A stretch of 64,000 bases of DNA from Lutibacter citreus (GTDB taxonomy: Bacteria; Bacteroidota; Bacteroidia; Flavobacteriales; Flavobacteriaceae): assembly GCF_003260195.1 (NCBI RefSeq), contig NZ_QEIH01000008.1, positions 62,001 through 126,000 on the forward strand, in the 5' to 3' direction. Below are positions 19,101 to 26,963 of the stretch, piece after piece. The notes beneath the pieces were generated by a model. It made no database searches. It was not told the DNA's origin and saw nothing but the letters and a program-made list of their open reading frames with translations. The position numbers and the translations under genes are program-made. Each line of letters opens with the position of its first letter. Positions within the stretch are counted from its first letter, which is position 1.

Positions 19101-19924
19101 TTTGGTTTATTTTCGTTTTTATAATTGTCTAAAGCATTTTTTACGCTTTTATGTTTTTCTAAAAGTAGAGAAGCTAATCCTTGATCAATATGAAGTTCAT
19201 CCATAATCATAAGAACACCTCTGTTAATTAACTTATTATTTGATAATTGCATGTGTACCATCTTATTACCTTTAACTCTGCCCAATTTAATCATAACAGC
19301 TGTAGATATCATATTTAGTACTAATTTTTGCGCAGTACCAGATTTCATTCTTGTGCTTCCTGTTACAAATTCAGGTCCTACAACTATTTCAATAGGATAA
19401 TTAGAAACTTCTGAAACAGGACTATTTTCATTACATACAATACATCCTGTTACAATATTATGTTCATTTGCTTTTTTAAGACCACCAATAACATAAGGGG
19501 TTGTTCCTGAAGCGGCAATACCTACCAAAACATCTTTATCTGAAATATTATATGAAGTTAAATTTTTCCAAGCTAATTCTGTATCATCTTCGGCATTTTC
19601 TACTGCTTTTCTAAGTGCTGAATCTCCTCCAGCAATTAAACCAATAACCCAATTGTCAGAAACTCCATAAGTTGGAGGGCATTCAGAAGCATCTAGGACT
19701 CCCAATCTTCCACTGGTTCCTGCTCCAATATAAAATAATCGTCCACCTTTTTGCATTTTAGCATGAATAATATCTACTAATTTTTTAATTGAAGGAATTA
19801 CTTTTTCAATTGCATTTGGAACCGTTTTGTCTTCTGTATTTATATTTGTGAGTAGTTCTGATGTACTCATTTTTTCAAGGTTATTATAGTTGGAGGCTTG
19901 TTCAGTTGTGGGTTTATTTTTCAT
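19097..19924 (-). CDS. murQ: N-acetylmuramic acid 6-phosphate etherase
   Basis: The 275-residue protein has a SIS fold and the MurQ signature IGAGTSGRLGVLDASECPPTYG (quoted in part, near residues 62-83), plus GSTRMKSGTAQKLVLN. It removes the D-lactyl ether of MurNAc-6-phosphate, giving GlcNAc-6-phosphate. The gene overlaps the symporter upstream by 11 bases and anmK downstream by 4, which shows a tight operon. GlcNAc-6-phosphate would next need deacetylation and deamination; the divergent NagB/PIG-L fusion gene at 26964 could supply both. Confidence 0.95.
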   Translation of the reverse strand: MKNKPTTEQASNYNNLEKMSTSELLTNINTEDKTVPNAIEKVIPSIKKLVDIIHAKMQKGGRLFYIGAGTSGRLGVLDASECPPTYGVSDNWVIGLIAGGDSALRKAVENAEDDTELAWKNLTSYNISDKDVLVGIAASGTTPYVIGGLKKANEHNIVTGCIVCNENSPVSEVSNYPIEIVVGPEFVTGSTRMKSGTAQKLVLNMISTAVMIKLGRVKGNKMVHMQLSNNKLINRGVLMIMDELHIDQGLASLLLEKHKSVKNALDNYKNENKPK

Positions 19925-21371
19925 TTTTTGTTTTTACGATAATTAAACTTACAATAGTTAATAGTGCATTAACTAATATATTCATAAAACCTAAATCAAA
20001 TGAAAACTGAGTTATGAATAAATAATTTAAATAATAGGTTAATAGCGGCATTAAAATACAAATGTATGGAACTGCAACATCGTTTATTTTTATTTTTGTG
20101 AAAATTCCTAATAAATAAAGGCCTAATAAAGGTCCGTAAGTGTACCCCGCAACTTTAAATATTGTTGAAATTACATCTCCTTTACTTTGGGAGAATGAAA
20201 GTATAATGGTGAATATAACTAAAGAAAACCCTAATAATACATAATTTTTTATTTGTTTTTTTTCTTTAGAACTTTTGTGCTGAATATCTAAAAAGTCGTA
20301 GGTGAATGATGTTGTTAATGCTGTTAAGGCAGAATCTACACTTGAAAATGAGGCTGCGGTAATTCCTAAAATAAAGCTTATACTAGCTATTGTTCCAAAA
20401 TGATTTAAAGAAAGCAGAGGGAATAGGGTATCGGTATTTATAAATTTCCCGTTTTCTACGTCTAATTGAATTCCAAATTTTTCAGCATATAAATACAGCA
20501 TAACTCCTAATCCTAAAAATAGAAATTGAGTAATAGCTAAAATAATACTAAATGTTAATATATTTTGTTGCGCTTCTTTTTTGTTTTTACAGGTTAAGGT
20601 TTTTTGCATCATATTTTGATCCAAACCTACCATGGCAACAGCAATTAAAATTCCTGAAATAAATTGTTTGAAAAAGTTACTTCCGGAGTTAAAATCCCAA
20701 TTAAATATTTTAAAGTATTTATGGTTAGTTACTGATGTGATAGTCTCTGAAAAGCTTAAATCTAAAGAGTTTTTCACAACGTATATCGTTACTATTACAG
20801 ACATTAGTAAAAAAAAAGTTTGAAGTGTATCTGTCCAAACAATTGTTTTAATACCTGATTTATGAGTGTATAACCATATGAGAATTAATATAATAAGTAC
20901 AGTAATGAAAAACGGAATATGAAAGGCGTCAAATACGGCGTATTGTAAAATTTTTGCAGCAAGTAATAATCTTAGAGCCGCTCCAAATGATTGGGATATT
21001 AAAAAAAATAGTGAGCCAGTTTTATAGGTTCTAACACCAAATCGGGTTTCTAAATATGTATATATTGAAACTAATTTTAGTTTGTAATAAATTGGAACCA
21101 ATACGTATGTTATAAATATGTATCCAACAACATTTCCAAAAACAAATTGTAAATAATAAAAATAATTAGTACCTACCATTCCTGGAATTGAAACAAAGGT
21201 AACACCAGATAATACGGCTCCAATCATTCCAAAAGCAACTATTTGCCAAGGAGATTTTCTGTCGCCTGTATAAAAAGAATTATCACTTGTGTTTTTTGAA
21301 ACAAAATGAGAAATGAGCATTAAAGCTCCAAAATATGATACTATTATTATTAAAATTAGTGTTGAATTCAT
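19914..21371 (-). CDS. Sodium:solute symporter (SSS family), candidate MurNAc/amino-sugar importer
   Basis: A 485-residue integral membrane protein with about 13 hydrophobic segments and the SSS family features FYTGDRKSPWQIVAFGMIGA near the N-terminus and SFSSVDSALTALTTSF in the middle. Family members couple Na+ entry to uptake of sugars, amino acids or nucleosides across the inner membrane. It sits between susD and murQ and overlaps murQ by 11 bases, so the simplest reading is that it imports the amino sugar or anhydro sugar that AnmK and MurQ then process, taking the place of AmpG or the MurP phosphotransferase used elsewhere. The substrate is inferred from context only. Confidence 0.87.
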   Translation of the reverse strand: MNSTLILIIIVSYFGALMLISHFVSKNTSDNSFYTGDRKSPWQIVAFGMIGAVLSGVTFVSIPGMVGTNYFYYLQFVFGNVVGYIFITYVLVPIYYKLKLVSIYTYLETRFGVRTYKTGSLFFLISQSFGAALRLLLAAKILQYAVFDAFHIPFFITVLIILILIWLYTHKSGIKTIVWTDTLQTFFLLMSVIVTIYVVKNSLDLSFSETITSVTNHKYFKIFNWDFNSGSNFFKQFISGILIAVAMVGLDQNMMQKTLTCKNKKEAQQNILTFSIILAITQFLFLGLGVMLYLYAEKFGIQLDVENGKFINTDTLFPLLSLNHFGTIASISFILGITAASFSSVDSALTALTTSFTYDFLDIQHKSSKEKKQIKNYVLLGFSLVIFTIILSFSQSKGDVISTIFKVAGYTYGPLLGLYLLGIFTKIKINDVAVPYICILMPLLTYYLNYLFITQFSFDLGFMNILVNALLTIVSLIIVKTKNEK

Positions 21372-21399
21372 TTGTGATTTTGAATTATTTTATTTTATT

Positions 21400-21432
21400 A
21401 ATAAACGGGGTTTTTTTAAAATCCCGTTTATT
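21400..21432 (-). terminator. Intercistronic hairpin between susD and the symporter gene
   Basis: A perfect 10-bp inverted repeat (AATAAACGGG / CCCGTTTATT) with a 13-base loop lies in the 84-base gap. The following bases on the - strand are AT-rich but lack a strong T run. It may partly terminate or protect the susCD message, giving more outer-membrane proteins than downstream enzymes. Confidence 0.5.
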
Positions 21433-21455
21433 AATAATGTTTACTCTAAACTTAA

Positions 21456-22802
21456 TTATATGCTTGGATCTGCCGGAGTGTTAGGGTTATTTTCTCTCTC
21501 AATAGATGGATAAGGATAATAGTTTCTATTTCTTTCATTAGTTGTATTTGTAGCGGAAGGAACAGAAAAATCTGGATGAAATCTTTTACTGTCTCCAAAT
21601 CTCAACCCTGTTAAAAATAATTCAATACATCTATTTTTATATATTTCTTCTAAAATGTCATTTTGACTTGTTTCGTCTCCAGTCCATGCAGGAAGGTTTG
21701 CATTAACACCTAGAGGGTCATTATTTTTTTGTCTTACTAAATTTAATTCAATAACAGCATTACTTAATTGATTTTGTCTAGCATAAGCTTCCGCTTTATT
21801 TAATAGCATTTCTCCATTAAGGTAAATAGGAATTGCAGATGTACTAGTTCCAAAAAAACCTAGCATTTCACTTAAATCTTGTGCGCCTGCATCTAAATTA
21901 GCGGAACCAGCATCTTCTCCTAAATAAAAATCAACACGGCCATCACCTGTTTCTGGAGCATATGCGCCTAATAAACCAAAGTTAGTTTGTGGGTTTAAAT
22001 CTGCAGAATTTACTGTACGATTCCAAATTGGGTTTTGATTATTAGCATCAAAAACCCACATTGAATTAGTTGTGTCACTATTATTTAATACAGCATTTGC
22101 AGCAGTAATTGATTCGGTATAATTACCAGCTAATAAATAATATCTAGAAAGGAACGCATTTACTGTTTTTGGTAAGTTCATTTCAGACCATAAAACAGTT
22201 GATTTAAATTCATCTGATATTGGTGCTGCAGACATGATGTCTCTGGCTTCTTCTAACAATGAAATACAATTAGCAAGAACTGTTGTCCGATCACTAAAAA
22301 TAGCGGCACCATCGGCAGAATTATTAATTGGTACTTGTTCAAACATTTGAATAAGATAACCTAAACTCATAGCTTTAATTAGATTTCCATATGCTAATAC
22401 ACCACTTTTAGTACCTTCAGAAAGATTCACTGTATTTGCACCATTAATTAATGATTCAGCCATTCCTTTCACTCGGATAATATTTACCCAAGGATTTGTG
22501 ATACCACCACTCTCAGCTGGTAATTCAGCGCCTCCTTTGGCTAATTCATTAATATTTAAAAAAGTATTGGTTACTCCTAATTCTCTAGTGGTAATTCCCG
22601 GAGCTTCTATAATTTGTCTCAATGCTGTAACTGAATAATATTGTCTTATTCCGGTTGCTAAAGCAAAAAGGCCCTCTTTTGTTCCTAAAACAACATCTTC
22701 TGTTGGGTTATTTGGGTTTTCAAACTCGGTATCACATGAATTGAATAAACCACTACTAATAAGTAAAGCACCTATGATTGTATATATTTTTATATTTTTC
22801 AT
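21456..22802 (-). CDS. susD: SusD/RagB family glycan-binding lipoprotein
   Basis: The start at 22802 gives a clean lipoprotein signal (MKNIKIYTIIGALLISSGLFNSC) and a 448-residue protein; an upstream in-frame ATG at 22826 would only add MLTIKYYK. The sequence has the SusD helical repeat pattern and a C-terminal RagB/SusD region (LNLVRQKNNDPLG, GLRFGDSKRFHPDFSVP). SusD proteins sit on the cell surface as the lid of the SusC channel and bind the ligand. Placed directly behind its SusC partner (25 bases) and ahead of murein-recycling enzymes, it probably binds muropeptides or a MurNAc/GlcNAc-containing glycan. Confidence 0.92.
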   Translation of the reverse strand: MKNIKIYTIIGALLISSGLFNSCDTEFENPNNPTEDVVLGTKEGLFALATGIRQYYSVTALRQIIEAPGITTRELGVTNTFLNINELAKGGAELPAESGGITNPWVNIIRVKGMAESLINGANTVNLSEGTKSGVLAYGNLIKAMSLGYLIQMFEQVPINNSADGAAIFSDRTTVLANCISLLEEARDIMSAAPISDEFKSTVLWSEMNLPKTVNAFLSRYYLLAGNYTESITAANAVLNNSDTTNSMWVFDANNQNPIWNRTVNSADLNPQTNFGLLGAYAPETGDGRVDFYLGEDAGSANLDAGAQDLSEMLGFFGTSTSAIPIYLNGEMLLNKAEAYARQNQLSNAVIELNLVRQKNNDPLGVNANLPAWTGDETSQNDILEEIYKNRCIELFLTGLRFGDSKRFHPDFSVPSATNTTNERNRNYYPYPSIERENNPNTPADPSI

Positions 22803-22826
22803 TTTATAATATTTTATAGTTAACAC

Positions 22827-25800
22827 TTAAAATGTAGCTGTTACACCAAATTTAATTACACTTGGTATTGGAACAAGTCCCATAATACCTCCTCTAGCTC
22901 CATTACTTTGTCCATCCATGTTTACTTCAGGGTCATAACCCGAGAAATTATCAATAGAGAATAAATTACGGCCAGTTATGGTGAATTTTACGCTGTTAAC
23001 TCCTTTTATAGGATCTTTTAATAAATAGGCCGTTGAAATTTCTCTAAGTTTAATGTAAGAACCATCTTCAATATAAGCTTCAGCAATACCAAATTTGGCG
23101 GCACCAGTTCCTCTTACACTCTCACCGCTTAATTCGCTAGCGCTAGCTGGTCCGCCTCCAAAACGATAGAACATTCGCGTATCCCAGCTTAAAACATCTA
23201 CTCCTTGCACAGCATCAAACTGTAATCTAAAAGAAAAGTTTTTGTAATTAATTTCATTTGTTAAAGAGGCTATAAAGTCAGGATTTGGGTCTCCAATTAC
23301 TTTACTTAAGGATGATCCTGTAGGTTGACCAGACGCATCTCTTTCAGAAATAGGATTTCCATTTGTGTCATAAGATCCTTTATCTCTTTGAGGAAGTCCT
23401 CCAGGAGTTAAAAGTAAACTGCCATCAGTATTTCTTGCGTAAAAACCTTGATAAAATACACCTAAAGGTTCACCATTCTTAGCAACTGAAAATCCGAAAT
23501 TTCCAATTCCAAATTGTTCACCTTCAATATCATTTACTTCATTTTTATTTGAAGAGTACGTTCCAGTAATTGACCAGCTAAAATCGTTTGTTTGGATTGG
23601 CATTGCTGTAATTAACGCCTCAAATCCTTTATTAGACATTGTTCCTATATTTTCTACTCTTGAACCAAAACCAGTTGAAGGAGATAATGTTCTTGCCAAT
23701 AAAAGATCTTCAATATCTTGTTTATAATAGGTAAGTTCTATACCTACTTTATTATTAAAAAGTCCCATATCTATCCCAAACTCTAATTCAGTTTGTCTTT
23801 CTGGTTTTAAATCAGCGTTACCTAGTCTTGTAGGGGCTATTAAACCTGAAGTTCCATCAATGCTTATAGCGGAATAGTTAGACAATCTATCAAAAGGCCC
23901 AATAGCTGTAAGATTCCCTGCTTGACCCCAAGCAGCTCTAATCTTAAAGCTGTTAATTGAATTTCCAAAACTATTTTCCCAAAAATCTTCTTCAGAAACT
24001 AAATATGACATACTTGTTTTTGGATAGAATTGATTTCTTTCATCTTTACCAAATACTGAAGAACCATCTAACCTAATTGCTCCTGTAAGAAAAAGCTTGT
24101 CACTTAAACCAAATGTTTGTTGTAAAAAACCACCCCAAAATGTTCTTTCACTTCTGCTTTCGTCTGTAGAGATAGAGGCTGCTCCATCAGTAGTTTTTAC
24201 TCCTAATGCAAGTCCTGTTCCAGAAATAGTACGTAGTAATGTTTTATCTGATTGCCAAGAAAACCCAGCTGTTGTTGTAGATTCTATGTTATCGTTTAAG
24301 TCTTTATTTAAAGATGCATTTAAATCGCTATTTAATTGTTTTGTGCTAATAGTTGTTGTTGCAGCTTTACCTAAAGCAACAGTGTTAGTTCCAATTGGAA
24401 TATAAGAATTACCTATAGATTCAGAATTGTCATAACCAAGAGTGTAATTTATTTTGAGTCCATCAGTAGGTTTTAAATTAAGTTGAAAATCACTAATAGT
24501 TCTATTGTTTTCTTGCGTAAAATCGAAAGTTTCAATGTATTCCAAAATGTTAGGATAGAAAGTCATATTTGGATAATTACCTTCTGCATCTGGATTAGGA
24601 TCTATTTTATTGTTTGTAAATAGTATAGTTGGTAAAACTCCAGCGGTATAACCACCATTAGGTTGATCGTTACTTTTACTTGTAGAAAAATAGGTTCCAA
24701 AAGAAGCGGATGCCCAATCATTTAATACTTGGTTAATTCTAATTCTACCACCTTGCCTTCCGTAATTGGTACTTTTAAGAATTCCATCATTTTTTAAATA
24801 TGAAAATGAACCGAAATAATTGGTATTTTCTTTTCCTCCGGACATGGAAACGTAGTTGTCTGTTCCAATAGAGTTTTGAAATACCATATCCTGATAGTCA
24901 TATCTTGTTGCTGGTACTTTATCAAGATTGGTTATATCACTTGAAGCCCATTCAAAAGGTTCTTGGTTATAATCTATTTTCTTTCTTAATGAATTGAAGT
25001 TTACGCTACTAGAAACTGTAATTACGGGCTCTCCAGATTGACCTTTCTTTGTGAAAATCTGCACAACTCCATTACTTGCTCTTGAACCATAAATTGCAGC
25101 TGCAGCAGCACCTTTTATAACTTCAATTCTATCAATATCTTGTGGGCTAATATCAGACATTCTATTTTGAGTAACTCCTTGAGTGCCTAAAACATTAGTG
25201 GAGTTGTTATTTACAATTACTCCATCAATAATGTATAATGGGTCTGAGCTTCCGTTAACAGTACTTGCACTTCTTAATCGAACGCTAATACCACCTGCAG
25301 GATCACCTGAATTTTGAGTTACTTGAATTCCTGCTAATTTCCCCGAGAGCCCAGCTGTAATATCTACAGATCCAGATTCAGAAATTGCCAAACCTTTAAC
25401 GCTAGAAATAGTATTACCTAATTGTTTTTTTGCAGTTAATGCTCCTGCACCAGTAATCACAATTTCATCTAAACCTAGAATATCTAGCTTCATAATAATA
25501 TTATTTATTACTTCAGGTTTTGCTCCTAAAATAATTTTCACTTCTTTGGTTGTTAATCCCATTGATCTAAAAACAAGTGAGTAATTACCTGGTTTTAAGT
25601 TAGCTGTTAGATTGTAATTTCCATCAAAATCAGTTGTTGCACCTATATTAGCGTTTTTAATTTGTAGACTAACGCCAGGGGCTGGTGCACCTATATTATC
25701 TGTTACATTACCTTTTAATGTATAAGAGGTCGTTTGCGCTTGTACGCTAAGCCCCAGTATCATAAGCGTAAATAGGCAGCTCATAAATCGAAATCTCTTT

Positions 25801-25832
25801 GTAAAAGAGAAGTTTTCATTTGTTTTGTTCAT
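22827..25832 (-). CDS. susC: SusC/RagA family TonB-dependent outer-membrane receptor
   Basis: This 1001-residue protein has a signal peptide ending SVQAQ, a carboxypeptidase-D-like N-terminal domain (YTLKGNVTDNIGAPAPGVSL), a plug with the SusC signature (GLDEIVITGAGALTAKKQLG; KGAAAAAIYGSRASNGV), and a 22-stranded barrel ending in VIKFGVTATF. It imports oligomers energised by TonB. A - strand box CAAAAATA at 25864-25871 (TATTTTTG on the coding strand) fits the Bacteroidota -7 element upstream. It heads the operon susC-susD-symporter-murQ-anmK-epimerase-NagZ fusion; the DeoR gene ends 138 bases upstream and may be cotranscribed. Confidence 0.95.
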   Translation of the reverse strand: MNKTNENFSFTKRFRFMSCLFTLMILGLSVQAQTTSYTLKGNVTDNIGAPAPGVSLQIKNANIGATTDFDGNYNLTANLKPGNYSLVFRSMGLTTKEVKIILGAKPEVINNIIMKLDILGLDEIVITGAGALTAKKQLGNTISSVKGLAISESGSVDITAGLSGKLAGIQVTQNSGDPAGGISVRLRSASTVNGSSDPLYIIDGVIVNNNSTNVLGTQGVTQNRMSDISPQDIDRIEVIKGAAAAAIYGSRASNGVVQIFTKKGQSGEPVITVSSSVNFNSLRKKIDYNQEPFEWASSDITNLDKVPATRYDYQDMVFQNSIGTDNYVSMSGGKENTNYFGSFSYLKNDGILKSTNYGRQGGRIRINQVLNDWASASFGTYFSTSKSNDQPNGGYTAGVLPTILFTNNKIDPNPDAEGNYPNMTFYPNILEYIETFDFTQENNRTISDFQLNLKPTDGLKINYTLGYDNSESIGNSYIPIGTNTVALGKAATTTISTKQLNSDLNASLNKDLNDNIESTTTAGFSWQSDKTLLRTISGTGLALGVKTTDGAASISTDESRSERTFWGGFLQQTFGLSDKLFLTGAIRLDGSSVFGKDERNQFYPKTSMSYLVSEEDFWENSFGNSINSFKIRAAWGQAGNLTAIGPFDRLSNYSAISIDGTSGLIAPTRLGNADLKPERQTELEFGIDMGLFNNKVGIELTYYKQDIEDLLLARTLSPSTGFGSRVENIGTMSNKGFEALITAMPIQTNDFSWSITGTYSSNKNEVNDIEGEQFGIGNFGFSVAKNGEPLGVFYQGFYARNTDGSLLLTPGGLPQRDKGSYDTNGNPISERDASGQPTGSSLSKVIGDPNPDFIASLTNEINYKNFSFRLQFDAVQGVDVLSWDTRMFYRFGGGPASASELSGESVRGTGAAKFGIAEAYIEDGSYIKLREISTAYLLKDPIKGVNSVKFTITGRNLFSIDNFSGYDPEVNMDGQSNGARGGIMGLVPIPSVIKFGVTATF

Positions 25833-25934
25833 AAAAATGGATTTAAAATAATAATATATAACCCAAAAATAGCATTAATTTTTATAATACGTTAACAAAT
25901 GGTTAAAAAAACGCAAAATAAATCATTTAAAACT

Positions 25935-25945
25935 GCATAAAACAG
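25935..25945. promoter_or_regulatory. Candidate DeoR operator (copy 1) upstream of susC
   Basis: The 11-mer GCATAAAACAG occurs here and again at 26878-26888, before the nagB fusion gene. Both copies lie roughly 60-70 bases upstream of the predicted promoter boxes, on either side of the deoR gene. A shared site in front of the two transcription units of one pathway is what a local DeoR regulator would need. The assignment is inferred. Confidence 0.35.
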
Positions 25946-25970
25946 CATTTAAATTATGTTTTGTAAGTAT

Positions 25971-26720
25971 TTACAGAATTGTAACTCCATTTTCTTTAAA
26001 TGAATTAAATATTTGATCAGTAGGATTGAGGTCTGTTATTATTGTGTTTATCCTATTTATAGGAGTAACAGGATACCTTTTTATTTCGTTAATTTTATTA
26101 TTTGTACACAAAACTATTACTTTGTCACTAGCTTCAATCATACATTTTTTTATGTGCGAAACCTCCCAGTTGGGTTCTGTCATTCCGTTTTTAACATTAA
26201 TACCACCAGTTCCCATAAAGCATAAATCTGCTCTTAATTGTGAAATTGAAGAAACTACGTCAAGTCCAACAGTAACTTGTGCAGGTTTATTTAATTTTCC
26301 TCCAATAAATATTATTTCTAAAGAAGAGTGTGCGGTTAATTGAATTGCAATTGGTAAGCTATAAGTGTAGATAGTTGCGTTAATATCAGACGGAATTATT
26401 TTTGCTAGTTGTAAGTTAGTGGTACTTCCACTCATTATTATAACTTGTCCGTCTTTAATTAAGTCTACCGCTTTTTTAGCAATAATATTTTTTTCTTTTA
26501 AGTTGTAGTTGCTTCTTTCTTCGTAAGAGGGTGCTAATGTGTCTTTTAGGAGTGCTCCTCCATGTACTTTTTTTATTAGGTCTTTTGCAGAAAGTTCATT
26601 AAGATCTCTTCTTATAGTGTCTTCAGAAACATTTAACTCATTACTTAAATCAGATGATAATACCTTTCTGTTTAATTTTATTTTATCTAATATGTGGAGG
26701 TGTCTTTCTTCTTTTAGCAT
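25971..26720 (-). CDS. DeoR family transcriptional regulator
   Basis: The 249-residue protein starts with an N-terminal winged helix (MLKEERHLHILDKIKLNRKV, then LSNELNVSEDTIRRDLNELSAKDLIKKVHGGAL, quoted in part) typical of DeoR. The C-terminal sugar-phosphate sensor domain shows MSGSTTNLQLAK and IFIGGKLNK. Members repress sugar catabolic genes and are released by a phosphorylated intermediate. It lies between the leftward susC operon and the rightward nagB fusion, so it is the natural regulator of both, perhaps sensing MurNAc-6-P, GlcNAc-6-P or GlcN-6-P. Confidence 0.92.
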   Translation of the reverse strand: MLKEERHLHILDKIKLNRKVLSSDLSNELNVSEDTIRRDLNELSAKDLIKKVHGGALLKDTLAPSYEERSNYNLKEKNIIAKKAVDLIKDGQVIIMSGSTTNLQLAKIIPSDINATIYTYSLPIAIQLTAHSSLEIIFIGGKLNKPAQVTVGLDVVSSISQLRADLCFMGTGGINVKNGMTEPNWEVSHIKKCMIEASDKVIVLCTNNKINEIKRYPVTPINRINTIITDLNPTDQIFNSFKENGVTIL

Positions 26721-26877
26721 ATCACAAACTTTATTTAATGCAATTATAATTACAAATATGCGATTTATTTTGGTTATAAATTAATAGTATAGCTAATTAA
26801 TTAACGTGTCTTAGCCGTTTTATAGTTGTTTTTGAGCATATAAAAAGCATTTATAGTCGTTAAATAAAGTAAAAAGC

Positions 26878-26888
26878 GCATAAAACAG
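26878..26888. promoter_or_regulatory. Candidate DeoR operator (copy 2) upstream of nagB fusion
   Basis: Second exact copy of GCATAAAACAG (see 25935-25945). It is followed at 26889-26908 by an imperfect palindrome, AATAAAAATGCATTTTATT, which may be part of the same protein-binding region. Confidence 0.35.
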
Positions 26889-26909
26889 AATAAAAATGCA
26901 TTTTATTGT

Positions 26910-26938
26910 TTTGATTTAAGGGTTTTATTGTAATTTTG
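26910..26938 (+). promoter_or_regulatory. Predicted promoter of nagB fusion gene
   Basis: TTTG at 26910-26913 and TAATTTTG at 26931-26938 match the Bacteroidota -33 and -7 elements, with a 17-base spacer that is slightly shorter than usual. The start codon follows 25 bases later. Confidence 0.5.
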
Positions 26939-26963
26939 TTGTTTTAAACTCAAAACTCAAAAG

